Counted from the stretch's first letter, positions 21,204 through 34,872 are shown. The stretch is DNA of 64,000 bases from Anastatus disparis (GCA_017163975.1 JAFFSR010000249.1:3148001-3212000), one strand, 5' to 3'. Translations and numbers: made by a program. The notes: generated from the letters alone by a model not told the origin.

Positions 21204-21965
21204 CGACTCTATGCTTTTCACAATCTCTCTTAGAATAAAGAGCTCTCTGTTCTCCCTTTTCACGCGACCCACGTCCTCTCTTAATCAGGGCTCGCTAAAG
21301 ACTGTCGTTAGGCCAGTTGTTTCTTGAACTTGATCGCGCGAGAAAATTCGGCGGACCAATCACGACGCTTTTTACATTTCACACATCAATGTACTCGCGC
21401 GCTTAGCCGTTACGGGCACTCTTTATATCGTCTCTCTTATAGTCTATCTCTTTCTACCGCGTTTACAATTCCTTTATTTTTCGGCGCTTAAACTTATACA
21501 ATATACTCACTCATACTAAATAAAAATCACGCACAATTTTACAAATAAATAACTATCTATTTCGCACGCATAATTATTATCTTAGATTAATTAAAAACGT
21601 TTAATAATTATTATTTTCAATAATTTTTTCTTTCTCTCTTCTAGATGGCGCCACTGGAGTTCTCTCTTTTCAATTTTTTCTGTAGTCTCTCTGAGCGGTA
21701 GGATTTCATAATTTAAAATTCTCTCCAACAAATTTACATGAAAAAAAATGAATATTTTCACATTAAAAAAAAACTCTTAAACATTATAATTAATTCTCTT
21801 TTGTAGCGCCATCAGATCTTTTAATTTAAAAAAAAAACTAATAATATAATAAGATAAATTAATTTTATAAAAAAAATTTTCTCTTATTAGGACGCAAAAA
21901 TCGCGTCACAAAAGAACAAAGAAAAAAAGGAAAACCACCACCCAAAGCTCAAAAACGAAATACGA
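21204..21965. other. Non-coding stretch, mixed composition
   Basis: Moderately GC-richer at 21290-21420, then AT-rich. GGCGCCA-type motifs recur near 21642 and 21803. No gene supported. Confidence 0.3.
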
Positions 21966-21973
21966 TTTAGAAC

Positions 21974-22262
21974 CAGGGTTGGTTTCTGAAAGGCTCTACG
22001 CTTATAGTTCATGACTGAAGGTCACATGGTGCGTGGCGGCTTGATGAGAAAATCACAGCGCAAATGATCTTAAACATATAAAATATTTTGTTTACATCAA
22101 AAACTTAATTATAAATCATTTATTAACTCTTAATTCAGTAAAATCATGAACATTTTTAAATAGTATTACATTCGCGCTGTAGTTCTCTCACCAAGCCACC
22201 ACGAGGTACCATGTGTCTTTCAGTCATGAACTATGTGTGTAGAGCTTCAGAAACCAACCCTG
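21974..22262. mobile_element. hAT-type MITE with CAGGG ends
   Basis: CAGGGTTGGTTTCTGAA at the left, TTCAGAAACCAACCCTG at the right, and further pairing inward (TAGTTCATGACTGAA). An exact 8-bp duplication TTTAGAAC flanks it (21966-21973 and 22263-22270). The 8-bp duplication and the CAGGG start identify the hAT superfamily. Non-coding. Confidence 0.88.
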
Positions 22263-22454
22263 TTTAGAACAAATAAGGTAAAGTAGCCTATTCTGGAACA
22301 GTAAGAAAAGTGGCTCCGATTATGAAACACGCGTGTAATATGTAATTTTATATAAAATTTGAATGTTTTTAAAGCTACAATAAAATACATGCGTTTTCGT
22401 CAGCATCTCCTCTTTTCGATACAATTAAAATAAAAGTCATATATAAACTATACA

Positions 22455-23453
22455 AATTTAAAAAAATTTTTTAACAAAAAACAAAACCTACTTCAAAAAA
22501 ATACACTAAATAGTTACAAATAATTTATGATCTTCAATAATTATACGCATACTCCGCATCTAACTCAACACATGTGTAGCAAACATATTATAGATTATCT
22601 AATTATTTGTAAACAGTACAAACAACTTATATTCTTTTTTAATTCACAAAAAAATATTTTCGAAGTCGGCGTCAAATTCTACATCTGTGCAGAACGATTC
22701 AACAACTTGACGCCGACTTCGAAAATATTTTTTTGTGAATTAAAAAAGAATATAATTTGTTTGTACTGTTTACAAATAATTAGATAATCTATAATATATT
22801 TGCTATACATGTGTTGAGTTAGATGCGTAGTATACGTATAATTCCAAGTCCTAATTCCAATAATGGAAATTCCAAGTCCGATCACATGCTGACGCCCATC
22901 ACTTGGCGCAATTTCTGCGTCCTCTACTGGCTAAACCCTTAATCTAATGATTTTTTGATAATAATATTTTTTTGTTGCCCTAGTGGTTACGACTGCAGTA
23001 ATATACATATAAACCCAGCTCCTCCCTTATATATGGAAATACGAGTAAAAACATTTTGAGTAGTATATTGTTGCATATGTCAGACCAAAATAATTTAATA
23101 TAAATTAAGGTTTTTTTTTTCATTTTAATTTTTTATTATAAGCAAGGTTTTATGACCGTTGCAAACTGTTCAGTGCATTTTTTTGAAGTCAGTTTTGTTT
23201 TTTGTTAAAAAATTTTTTTGAAGTCGTTTTAGTTTTTTATTGAAAAATTTTTCTAGTTAATCCCTTTAGTAAAAGCGCAAATATAGGTAGACCCACTAAT
23301 TATGCCTAACTTTCATTATTAATTCAGAACGCATGCATTAGTACGCAATACCAAGCAATGTATAGGAGGAAAGAGAGAAGGCTCAGCGGCACAGTGTCAT
23401 TGTGTGTGCATGTATACATATTTAAGCTTGGGTAAGAGAGGAAAATAGAGAGA

Positions 23454-23485
<32 letters not shown>

Positions 23486-23776
23486 CGGAGAGAGTATAGT
23501 AGGCGAAGTATAAGGGAAGTAAATGAGAAAACGAAACACCCGGTTTTTCTCAATTTGGTAATTTGTTCATACAAACCGAATATTGGCCCAATAATTATAG
23601 GACACGTATGGGACCTTTCTGCAGATATCCTCTATCAGATTAAAAAAAGTTTTTTCGAATCAGTTTAGAAATGATGGAGTTATGAGGTAACAAATATAAA
23701 AAAATATAATAAAATAAAGAATAAAAAAAAAATTGAATCGAATTGAGAACCTCCTCCTTTTTGAAGTCGGTTAAAA
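22455..23776. repeat. Element X copy 1, with uninterrupted (GA)n
   Basis: A hairpin-containing repeat. Its left half has arms around AATTATTTGTAAACAG... that pair in inverted orientation. Then come GCATGCATTAGTAC, AGGAGGAAAGAGAGAA and a GA microsatellite, followed by TATAGTAGGCGAAGTATAAG, and it ends near GAAGTCGGTTAAAA. The same sequence flanks the retrotransposon pair at 50.39-50.93 and 60.13-60.24 kb. An extra ~300 bp at about 22846-23150 breaks the second arm. Class unknown. Confidence 0.7.
23446..23494. repeat. (GA)n microsatellite inside element X copy 1
   Basis: GA repeat with two interruptions. It is the intact counterpart of the tract that holds the CR1-like pair at 51-60 kb. Confidence 0.9.
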
Positions 23777-24489
23777 AATTAATATAATGAGGCTGTTCAA
23801 GATAAGCACTAAATAATACTGACTGATTGGCTAATGATGGACGAATAAAGCTCGTAACTATTTTATTAATTTTATTGCTATTTTATCATAATTTGGCCTA
23901 AACATTTATTTGTATTGTAGATAAAAGACCATAGAATTAATTGATATCGTTAATTATTTGTTTTAAAAACAATATTCTTAATATAAACGTGTGTTTTTTA
24001 ATAGGATTCAAAATTTAAATAGACTCATAATCTAAATTTTAACCTAAAAATAGTAATACTTTTTACACTTATCTAAAATTTTAAAAATGGCTAAAATAGA
24101 TTCAATCTGACATAAAAACCTTTCCAATATGAATCGGATGTAATTTATTTATTTATATTTTGTATTGAAAAAAATTTTTCGAAAATCGTTTCATAATAGG
24201 CTACTTTATCTTACTAACACCTGTAAGAGAAAAAATCGAAAACCCGTTGAATAATTCCACACGAAACATTCTTAATTTCAAAAGTTTTCTGGATAAAGTA
24301 TTTGCAGTTACTAGCTCTGAGACAATTATAGAAATAGCTTAAATATACTCAAGCAACATAATAGAAATTACCTCAATGATGAGAACACTATATCCAGATC
24401 TATCTACAAAAAGCAGTAAAATTAAATTCACAAAAATAATAAAGAAAATAGAGATATATACACATGAAAAAAATTCTATGCAAATCAGC

Positions 24490-25250
24490 TAATAAAACAG
24501 AAGAGTATTTAATGTTACAATAGAACTTGAATAGTTACTATAAAAGAATAGAAATTCTCCAAAAAATTATACATGAAAGAAACCCCTCATTCATCTGCCT
24601 GCAAGAAACACACTTCAAACAAGAATCTTCTGCCAACATCAAAAGATACAACGATTTCTACAAAAACAGAATTTCAGGACATGCCAGTAGAGGCGTAGCA
24701 ATATACATAAAAAATACCATTCATTGCAACCAAATTAATATCTCTTGTCCTCTTGAAGTCGTTGCTGTAGAATGTTATATACCTAACAAAATAGTAATAT
24801 GCAATCTCTACCTGCCAAATAGATAACATCTTAATCCAACTGAAATAAAAGAGTTGAAATCATAACTAGCACACCCTCTCGTAATAGTTGGAGATTTCAA
24901 CGCCCACAGCACTCCCTGGGGATTAAAAACTACAGACAGCAGTGGCAAAATCATTAAAAATTTTTTAGAAGATCCTAAAATATTACTAATCGGCGAAAAC
25001 CTACCACCCCACTTCAACTCAGCAAATGCAACCCAAAGCATAATAGATCTATTTATTATATCAACAAACTTTGACGAAAATGTAGAATAGGAAATTACAG
25101 ATTATCAGTACGACAGTGACCATTACCCAATATCCATACACATCTTCATAAGCAATACACATAATGAAATAGAAATTACCAATGAAGAATACTCTCCAAC
25201 TTACAAATGGAATCACAAAAAAGCTAACTGGCCACTATATCAAGACAAAT
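24490..25250 (+). pseudogene. I/Jockey-type non-LTR endonuclease domain, decayed
   Basis: The frame reads LNSYYKRIEIL...FICLQETHF, then RGVAIYIKN, NLYLPNR, and after a stop VIVGDFNAHSTPWG and SIIDLFI, ending with YDSDHYPI. These are the conserved blocks of the apurinic-type endonuclease (the ETHF, GDFNAH and SDH residues). The block before NLNSYY has a TAG where the family has Trp, and several further stops follow. It is the 5' part of an element whose other pieces lie at 25.7-27.2 and 33.6-33.9 kb. Confidence 0.8.
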
Positions 25251-25639
25251 AGACAAAAAAAAATTTTTTTTCTATAAACACCCAAAATAGAGAACGAACA
25301 CAATATAAATGAAATATTAAAAAACGTCAATGAAGCAATTTACTCAGCAGCTAATATAAGTATACCTCAAGTAAAAATTAACAAAAAGAAAAAACAAGTC
25401 CCATGGTGGAATTAAAAATGCATGCAAACACTTAAAGAATCTAAACACGCATTCAACAAATATAAAAGACATAAAAATATGGAAAACGAAATAGAATTGA
25501 ACAAAAAAAGAGCAATATGCAGAAGGACAATGAAAGAAACTAAGAAAATATTCTGGCTAGATTTCATAGGCACCTTAAATATACAAACTTAATCCTCACT
25601 CATAGGGCGGAAAATTAGAAAAATTCAAGGCAAATATAA

Positions 25640-26216
25640 ATCACACACAATTCCAGCACTGATAACTTAAGGCCAAAATAAAATACTCAACGAACCAGAA
25701 ATAGCAAATGAACTAGCAAAAACGTTCGCAAACAACTCGAGCGACGAAAATTATCAAGAAGAATTTTTAGAGATAAAAATGCAACTAACAGATAGTATCA
25801 ATATACCAATAGGTAACGACATATCTATACTCAACAATTTCAATAGCAAAATAACAGTAGAAGAAATAACAGAAACTTTGAAACAATGTAAAAACTCAAG
25901 CCCTGGACCCGACCACATTCCTAACATACTCTTAAAAAATCTGCCAAATTCTGCTATACAATTCTTAGAAAAACTATCAAATGTCATATGGATAACAGAA
26001 GTCTTTCCAAAACAATGGAAATTAGCCACGATCATACCAATCAACAAACTAGGAAAAGACTCAACTAATGCAAAAAACTACCGACTAATCTTTCTCACAA
26101 ATAACGTCAGCAAGTTCACTGAAAAAATTCTAAATAAAAGACTAAAAGCTTATTTAGAAACAATAAAGTTTTTCGACCAGCAGAAAGTAATATACTGCCC
26201 CTATCTCACAGAATAA
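25640..26216 (+). pseudogene. I/Jockey-type reverse transcriptase, N-terminal part
   Basis: The frame 25779-26216 contains CKNSSPGPDHIPNILLKN, WKLATIIPINKLGKD and YRLIFLTNNVSKFTEKILNKRL, the fingers motifs of non-LTR RTs. It ends at 26216, before the catalytic palm motifs. The palm (first Asp and the .ADD box) is not found downstream, so it was lost or replaced. Confidence 0.8.
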
Positions 26217-26574
26217 AGTTACTAATATGTAAATATGCACTAAAAAACTTTTTGCTTGCTAGTTGCCCTTCTCCCTGACTACGCTAGCGCCACGCGTTCG
26301 GCGCAAACGGTGTGCCGAAAATGACAAAGAAAGTACTGAAAATGAACTGTGCCTGCTCCGATCATTTGTGTGTAACGTTGTTTTGACGAATCGGCGCTTC
26401 ACATATGCTCGATCAGCGCAAGGAAAACTCAAGTCTGAGTAACTGCTACTCCGATTGCGCGTATACCTGGAAATGTAACAAATCTGAGTAGCACATAACC
26501 TTGAAGGTTACAGGCTGCGCTGATAGTCTTTCCGTGTGCCTGTAAAATAGCTTCCTTACCAAATACTAAAATGT
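26217..26574. other. Unrecognised insert between non-LTR fragments
   Basis: Less AT-rich than the element on either side, with no open frame and no clear terminal repeats. It occupies the place where the RT palm should be, so it is either a replacement or a separate old insertion. Confidence 0.35.
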
Positions 26575-27240
26575 TCAGAATCACACACGAAAATGAAGCT
26601 CTCTCCTACTTATAATACAAAAACTATTCGAAACCTTATGCAAAAAGACTACATGATCTCATACTATAATGGGATATCTCCATTCCTGAAATTATTACTC
26701 GGACACCAGCATCTCCCCCAATAGAAATACTCAATCTAAAAATTATAAATCAAGACAGAATATTCAAAAAGATCTTTGAACTCAAGAAATATTAACAAGC
26801 ACTCACAGATTCAAAAACGGGACAAGAATTGCCATATCCTCCGAAGCAGATGAAATAAAAACCTCATACTTAAATGCCTTCAACTCAAACCATCCAGAAT
26901 ACTGGACCATACTTAAAGCTTTAAAAAACATTCAAGACTCAACCAAAGACCACTTCATCATATATACATTCTCTTCAAATGCACTAGATGAAATCATAAA
27001 CCCCTACTTAAAAAAACCTATAGTAAATTCAGTCCAAAACAAATTATTACAAACTAAAAATAAAATCATAACTCTAGCACTTTCATCTCCAGACTCTATT
27101 CAACTTCAAAACAGAGTAAAAGAAAAAATAACATCAAATGAAACTCATTTAACTATAGAAAATCTTCCAATACCAATTAGACAAGCTGCAATACTTCTCT
27201 TACAACCTATTCAAGAAAACTGGAACAAAACTTGACTATC
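26575..27240 (+). pseudogene. I/Jockey-type C-terminal region, RNase H-like remnant
   Basis: The reading frame running from about 26795 to 27234 gives a continuous stretch such as ISSEADEIKTSYLNAF, then IIYTFSSNALDEIINP and ENLPIPIRQAAILLLQ. The spacing resembles the RNase H region of I-type elements, with the acidic residues mostly lost. The part 26575-26790 is broken by stops. Identification rests mainly on its position between the RT and the zinc-like tail at 33.6 kb. Confidence 0.45.
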
Positions 27241-27838
27241 AAGCTAACAAACATACTTACACAAAATCAAAGAAAACACAACCAACAAAAGCCCACCAAC
27301 AACTTTAATTCATAAAGATCAAATACACTGTTAAGGGTGTATTGGCTATACAGTCTATGTCAAAAGTTAGTTTTTTCGATAATTGTTTATATTTTTTTGT
27401 TGAAAGTATTTATTCAATTTTTAGCTTAGCAACTCATTAGATAATATTAAAACAATCATTCTTAACTTTATTTGATTTAAATGTAATGAATAATTGAGTA
27501 GTTATAACATTTTTAATTTTATAACATTTACACAAATTCAATACAAATATAAAAAACGGTGCCAAAGTTTCAAAAATGATTTTATTTGACTGAAACAAAG
27601 TTTATTTTGTCCAGTTTGAAAATTAGAATCTATTCACTAAAACATAATTTCTATTTTTATTTTTCATTCAAATTTATTGTCAATTTTCCACATTAAAACA
27701 GTGAGTACTGTATGAGACATATACATTTTGCTTTCTCATAGAGAAAGCATTGTATCGATAAAAAAATTTTTTTTCTATTTTTTCATTAATTTGTACATAT
27801 TTGAACTCGGTGAGTCGAAAAAAGTGGTTTCCAGAAAA

Positions 27839-28001
<163 letters not shown>

Positions 28002-28029
28002 ATGTATGATTTCAGTTAGTAAACTGTAT

Positions 28030-29270
28030 CTCGAGAAATACTCGATGGATTTGCTTCTAATTTTGCATGGAATTTAGTTTTTTAACTAACTTGCTGGGAA
28101 GCTATTGATAATTGGTTCTTCTAGCGTAGTTTTCATTTTAGAGTTGTTCGAAAAAAAAAAATTTCGATTATTCATTTTTTTGGTTTTTTATTTTGTTTAC
28201 TACTCGATGAATTTGCTTCAAAATTTGCACGGAAATTATTTGTGATTGTCCAAATAAAATAAATTTTAAAAAACTGATTTTCTTAGCTTAGTTTTAATTT
28301 TAGAGTATTTTGAAATTTTTGAAAAAAATGTTTCTATTTATTAGACCAATAAAATCTTAAAAACTACTCGATGGATTTACTTCAAATTTTCCATATAATT
28401 CAATTTTTCGATCAACTGGTGCGGAAGCCATTGAGTACTGGTTTTCTTAGCGTAGTTTTTTTTCGAATCATTTTAAGAATTTTTAAAAAATTTCGATTTT
28501 TCATTTTTTTTGTATTTTACGTAAACTACTCAAAGAATTTGTTCAAAAATTTGTATGGAACTTAATTTCGACTGCCAAAAGTATAAAAAATTTTGTAAAC
28601 TAATTTTCTTAGCGCACTTTTAATTTTAGAGCATTTTTAAAATTTTTTAAAAAATTTTTATTTTTAAATTTTTTCTATTTTACGAAAACCATTTGATAGA
28701 TTTGCTCCAAAATTTGTATGCCATTTATTTGCTACTGTCTGAAGAAAGCAAGCTTTGGAAAACTAATTTTCTCAGCGCAGTTTTAATTTTAGAGCACTAT
28801 GAAAATTTTCAAAAAAATTTTTATTTTTCATTTATTTTCTATTTTGCCTAAACCATACTATAAATTTTCTCCAAAATTTTTATACATTTAATGCGCTATT
28901 GTCTGAAAAAAATAAGCTTTTGAAAACTAATTTTCTTAGTGTGGTTACAATTTTAGAGCATTTTAAAGATTTAAAAAAAAATTTCGATTCTTCTTTTCTT
29001 ATTTTTTTTTATTCTACGTAAAGTACTCGATAGATTTGTTCTAAAAATTGCAGGGAAATTATTTGCGACTGCGAAAAGAAGGGAAATTTTCAAAAATTGA
29101 TTTTCATAGAGTAGTTTTAATTTTAGAGCATTTTTAAAATTTTGAAAAGAAAATGTTATTTATTTAACCAGTTAGATCTCGAAAATTACTCGATGGGTTT
29201 GCTTCAAATTTTGTATACCATCTATGTTTTTGTATAACTAGACGGGAAGCTATTGAAAAGTGGTATTCAT
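28030..29270. repeat. Tandem array of ~160-bp monomers, array 1
   Basis: A block such as TACTCGATGGATTTGCTTC recurs near 28040, 28200, 28364, 28525, 28688, 28853, 29022 and 29188, with a second conserved block (TTTTCTTAGCGTAGTTTTAA) in each unit. The spacing of 160-169 bp gives about eight diverged monomers. An inverted array of the same repeat lies at 44.26-45.16 kb. Confidence 0.85.
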
Positions 29271-30074
29271 AAAGTAGTTTTTTTTATAGAGCCATAAACA
29301 TGAACTGTATTTATATATAAATATGATTGCATTTTATAAACATTAGAAATTTTTTTGTCATCATTCTTTTTATTACTACATTATATCATTTTTTCAATAG
29401 AACAAATTTTTTTGTATCACTTGATGATTTAAAATAAATTATAAATGTTGAAAAAGCAAACAGCTAGCATATATGTTCGAAATTTATAAAGTACAATATG
29501 AGTAAATATTAATATTAGACAATTTTTTAATATTAAAATCACATTTAAATGAATATAAAAAAATTAATGAAACTCAAAGAGCTCTATGAGAAAGCATTCC
29601 GCCAAAGCACTTGGCAGCGTTTCTTCGCAGAAAATTGGCAATAAATTTGATTAAATAATAAAAATCGAAATTATGTTTTAGTGAATAGATTCTAATTTTC
29701 AAACTGGACAAAATAAACTGTTTCAGTCAAATAAAATCATTTTTTAAACTTTGGCACCGTTTTTTATAATTGTATTCAATTCGTGTAAAAGTTATAAAAT
29801 TAAAAATGTTATAACCAATCAATTATTCATTATATTTAGATCAAACAAAGTTAAAAATGATTGTTTTAATATTATCTAATGAGTTGCTAAGCTTAAAATT
29901 GAATAAATACTTTCAACAAAAAAATATAAACAATTGAAGGCCTGGATGCAATAAGGGCATTTACGCTCGGAGCACGTAAAACTGAAGTCACTTGGTAGTA
30001 AAAATTTCATTTTCTTCCAATGAATTTCAAAAAATTTGACGTTGTAGAACTCATCATGCCGCATCTTTTTTATA

Positions 30075-30467
30075 TTAACGGCAGGCCGGAGTAGATCCTG
30101 ATACCGACCGAGTAACAATTGAATTGTTTGTTATTTACTCAAGTATTAATCGGTGTATCTTCAAATTAAAGGTTGAGCGCAATAGATATTATTATTATGA
30201 ACATCTATGCATAAGAAAAAAAAATTCTACCGCTTTGTTTTTGAGAAAAGTAAGGAACACCGAAGTAAAAGTTTATGTTCATAATATTTTTGCGTTCCTT
30301 ACTTTTCTCAAAAACAAATCGGTAGATTTTTTTCTTCTTGTGCATAAATATTTGTAATAATAATATCTATTGCGCTTAACCTTCAATTTGCAGATACGCC
30401 GATTAATACTTGAGTAAATAACAAAAATTTCAATTAGACAAGGACAGCGAATCCGGCCTGCTCTTAA
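30075..30467. mobile_element. TTAA foldback element 2
   Basis: Starts TTAACGGCAGGCCGGAGTAG and ends with a CCGGCCTGCTCTTAA terminus. Arms of ~170 bp include TTATTTACTCAAGTATTAAT in both orientations. The right terminus has CTGTCCTTGTCTAAT when read inward, the shared motif of this group. Its body matches the shorter element at 42385-42592. Confidence 0.8.
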
Positions 30468-32604
30468 CAGTTTTTTTATAAAATTTTTATTTTTCAAGAA
30501 AAAAATTAAAAACAAGAAAATTTTTTACATTAAATTTCAATACTTTTTTAAACTTAAATCGTTGTAATTCGAGTAAATATTAACCGATTCCGCTGAAATT
30601 TGAAATATATTTTCTAAATATCATAGCAAAACTTATGATAATTATAAAAAAAATTAATTCCTAAATAGTTAGTCGCAATTGTTTATTAATTAATACAAAT
30701 TACAAATTGTGCGTTTATAATGTTCTCGAGAAAAAAGTATCAAGGGAACTTTCAAGTACAAGAAACATGGAGCGAGAAAGTTTTTGGTTTTTGTATAAAG
30801 AAGATTTGTGGAAGGTTTCAAATCAATTAATAAATAATTAAAAAAGATATAACAACATTAAAAGTAGCGCGCATGCGGTCGAGTGCTAGCAATTTTCTTA
30901 TAAGTTGAATTCTCAGTGAATATTACGTCAACTGAATGACTCTTGGTAATATTATTTGGAAAAAGCAATAATACAAATATAACAATATGATATTCATTAA
31001 AAGTAAATAAACATATAAATAAACAAACAAATAAATAGATAAACAAAAATCTGTAATGTAATTACTTAATAATTAAATAATTAAATTACAGATTTTTGTT
31101 TAATACTGATTTTTTGATTGTTTCAAAAGATTTCTTTTTTATTTTTTCTATTAAACCTTCTTTTCTTTTGCATTAGTAATATGAGTTTTCTAAAAACACA
31201 AAATGTAATATTTTTAAACAATTTAATGTTGGGATTTATATTTATAAAAGTAAACATATATATGCGTGTGTACGTTCACTCTTAGGAATATTTTGCTACC
31301 AGTCTTCTTTTGTTTAACGATTAGACTTGTAAAATTGGGACTTGTAAAATAGGAATAAAATTTATTTTATACTCATGATGGAATCAAAAAATGGTCGGAA
31401 AAAAACGATGTCTCATTTCTTGTTCTTTTCTGACCGTTTTTTGATTTCATTATTCCCCGTGCTGTACAATTTTACAAGTCTAAACGTTAAACAAAAGAAG
31501 AATGGTAGCAAAATATTTCTATATGTTAAGACCACAGCACTTGCCTAAGTCGTATATATATATACGAACAAAATTCATAATAATTTTTATATAGAAGAAG
31601 AGTGAACGTACACACGCATATATGTTTACTTTTATAAATATAAATCCCAACATTATATTGTTTAAAAAAATTTTAAACTTTATGTTTTTAGAAAACTCAT
31701 ATTACTAATGCGAAAAAAAAGGTTTAACAGACAAAATAAAAAAGAAATCCTTTGAAACAATCAAAAAATCAGTATTAAACAAAAATCTGTAATGTTATTA
31801 TTTAATTATTAAATAATTACATTACAGATTTTTTTGAATTTATTTATTTGTTTGTTTATTTATATATTTATTTAATATTAATAAATATCATATTGTTATA
31901 TTTGTATTAATGCTTTTTCCAAATAATATTACCAAGAGTCATTCAGTTGACGTAATATTCACTGAGAATCAAACTTATAAGAAAATTGCAGCTCTCGACC
32001 GTATGTGCGCTACTTTTAATGTTGTTATATCTTTTTTAATTATTTATCAATCGATTTGAAACTTTCCACAAATCTTCTTTATACAAATACCAAAAACTTT
32101 CTCGCTACAAGTTTCTTGTACTTGAAAGTTCCCTCGATACTCTTTTCTCGAGAACATTATAAACGCACAATTTGTAATTTGTATTAATTAATAGACAATT
32201 GCGACTAACTATTTAAGAATTAACACTTTTTATAATTATCATAAGTTTCGCTATAATATTTAGAAAATATATTTTAAATTTCAGAGGGATCGGTTAATAT
32301 TTACTCGAATTACAACGATTTAAGTTTAAAAAAGTATTAAAATTTAATGTAAAAAATTTTCTTGTTTTTAATTTTTTTCTTGAAAAATAAAAATTTTATA
32401 AAAAAACTTAATATAAAAAAGATGCGGCATGATGAGTTTTACAACGACAATTTTTTTGAAATTCATTGGAAGAAAATGAAATTTTTACTACCAAGTGACT
32501 TCAGTTTTACGTGCTCCGAGCGTAAATGCCCTTATTGCATCCAGGCCTTCAATTATCGAAAAAACTAACTTTTGACACAGACTGTATAGCCAATACACCC
32601 TTAA

Positions 32605-33629
32605 AAATATATTATTAAAATTAAGATAAAAGTGACGGAAGCTCATTTCATAAACTTTATTGAATGGCATTTAATGATAATTATTTGAATTTCTATATTA
32701 TTTTAAGTTTTAATACATTCATGTATGAAAATTAATACAAAAATTGTCAGAATAATAATTAAAAATTCCAATATAATTTTCTTAAATTCAATAAACTATA
32801 TATTAAGTTTGAAAAATTCTATTGAACATGATTCATAAATACTTTTTTAAAATTAAATATTTTCTTGAATTCTAATTTATTATTTTATTAATATTAATAA
32901 AAAATGTTCAAAATAATAATTAAAATTTTCATTGTAAATTAATTAAATTTAATATAATATAATTAAGATTAAGAAATTTTACTATACATATATTTTAAAA
33001 ATAAATGATTAAAATTAAGATAAAGTGCATATTAGCATAACAACTGTTGTATCCAGCGTATGCAGAGAGTAAGCCAGTGTGCTTATTAGGCTTATTTTCT
33101 AATGTGAGAGAGAGCAAGCACGGTGGTTCGAAGCTTGGAGAGCGAGCTCTCCTTTGCTACGTGAAGATGCGCGCGTAGCGGCCGAGCTCGGTACTACCAC
33201 GCTTAATAGCAGTATTTATTAAGTTTAATAATAATTTCATTTACATGGAATACTAATACATCTTCAATATAGTATTCAAGTTTAATAATTATATGACTAA
33301 ACTTCAGTAACCTTTATCATAAGTTTAAGTATTTTAAATCTTAAATTTTAATTTAAGTTTATTAATTTTCATTAATTTTTAAGACATTAAAACATTTTAA
33401 GATTCTATATTAAATTTCAGAATAGTTTATTAAGTTTTTGTTGAATTTTAGTTACATGAATCTTAATCGATACATTAGATTTCATACAAGTAACTCAAAT
33501 ATTTATTAAGTTTAATAAAATTCATCAAATTCAATAATTTTTCATATTAAATCTGAGTAACCTTATTCTTAAATTAGAGGTACATTTTTATCTTAAATGT
33601 GTATCAAATTTAAGAATATTTTCAACAGT
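32605..33629. other. AT-rich DNA with a GC-rich patch, no gene seen
   Basis: Mostly AT-rich simple-looking sequence. A GC-richer patch lies at about 33050-33200 with a GGAGAGCGAGCTCTCC palindrome. No protein or terminal repeats identified. Confidence 0.35.
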
Positions 33630-33890
33630 GTAGCTATTACTGGAATTCGAATTGGATATAGCAATCATACTCACTCCTACCTCAACAAAGAAGAACCACC
33701 TAAATGCACTGAATGTAATATTGAATCTTCGCTACGAGAAAATCTGATTTTTAACTGCCAATAATACTCTCAAGATAGACAGAAACTAAACTTATCAGGA
33801 AATATCAAGACTATACTAAATTCACAAACAAAAATTTAAAAAGCGCTTAAATTTATTAAGAATACAAAAACAGTGAACTTATTATAATAA
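33630..33890 (+). pseudogene. C-terminal zinc-like tail of the split I/Jockey-type element
   Basis: Reads ITGIRIGYSNHTHSYLN, then PPKCTECNIE and LIFNCQ. The pattern R.R.GH..THSYLL...P.C..C...H.L..C is the conserved C-terminus of I/Jockey ORF2 proteins. It is in the same orientation as the fragments at 24.5-27.2 kb and on the far side of the 5.27-kb insertion, so it is most likely the same element's end. Stops interrupt it. Confidence 0.75.
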
Positions 33891-34394
33891 AATACAATTA
33901 TATTATGAACTTTAAATAAGAATTGTAAATTTATATATCCATGTTATAAACTTAAAGTACTTATAAGCACATCGTAATTATGAAATAACTCATATGTGTA
34001 ATATGTAATATGTGACAAAGTCGCTAATGACCTAAATGTCGATGAGACTTAAAATAAAATAAATGAAAAAAAAGAAAAGATTTGGTTTTCATTTCATCGT
34101 GTAACATTTATTATTAAACCCTCCAGGCGCAAAGTAGCACTTTCCCGCCCGCTTGTGCGCTTCCGTCGTGTTCAAAAATAGTATCTGCGGAAACCGGAGT
34201 CGTATGGATTATATATGTGTTCAGATTAGTCAACTTAGATAGACCGTATGACGTAAGCGCGCCTATGCTCACAGCTAACTTTGACATTTTCTCAATCATA
34301 ATAAAATTTTGGGTTCTGCGAAAAGCAATGCGAAAAAATTGAATAATGGAGGAACTTATAAAAAAAAAAAATAGACCAAATCTGTCTGATTTTA
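33891..34394. other. AT-rich DNA, short frames only
   Basis: A 61-codon minus-strand frame (34114-34299) has no recognisable domain. Not called as a gene. Confidence 0.35.
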
Positions 34395-34872
34395 TTAGAT
34401 AATTTTAAAACTGCGATTAATACCAGTCATATTGTTCATTACAAAAATTTGCAGAAATGGGCTTTACTAGCTCAAAAGGATGTTAGACACGACAATTCCA
34501 GGTTCAAGGCTTCGAATCATTGGGTAACAAATTTTAAAGAAGCTCATATGATTGTTAGTAGGAAAATCAATAAGTTTTTTCCAAAAATATCAAAAAAATA
34601 GATTATTGACAAAAAAGCTGATAAATTTATCATTCAAATTATAAAAAATTATTATAATTCCAATCAAAGTGGATTTCAATTAAAAATAGATTTTGTTAGA
34701 ACATTGCCAGTTGAAGGAGAAAGGCAAATACAATACCTAATGCAATATGTAACTTTTACAAGTCATATTTATAATATTCAAATTACAATCTTAAGCGACG
34801 GAAAACTTTTATTGTCTGTTTTTTTAGTTCTTAAAGAAAAAAGTGGTGAATCTGGATCAGTTGTTCAATAAA
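34395..34872 (+). pseudogene. pogo/Tigger-like transposase remnant
   Basis: One frame, with a single internal TAG at about 34600, reads FKTAINTSHIVHYKNLQKWA, then FKASNHWVTNFKEAHMIVSRKI and later NSNQSGFQL, VEGERQIQY, SDGKLLLSVFLVLKEKSG. This matches a CENP-B-type DNA-binding domain followed by the start of a DDE_1-type catalytic core. The catalytic Asp expected in the D(Q/E)SGF motif is Asn here. The rest of the core is missing after a TAA at 34872. It would have bound and cut transposon ends; this copy cannot. Confidence 0.7.

Larger units (their letters stand above)
22275..24212. repeat. Inverted-repeat pair around element X copy 1
   Basis: GGTAAAGTAGCCTATT near 22276 is matched by AATAGGCTACTTTATC near 24195. 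The ends probably belong to a MITE into which element X was inserted. Confidence 0.4.

Noticed and set aside
22527..22885. Paired plus- and minus-strand ORFs with similar peptides
   Set aside because: They arise because the hairpin of element X reads alike on both strands. The peptide has no domain.
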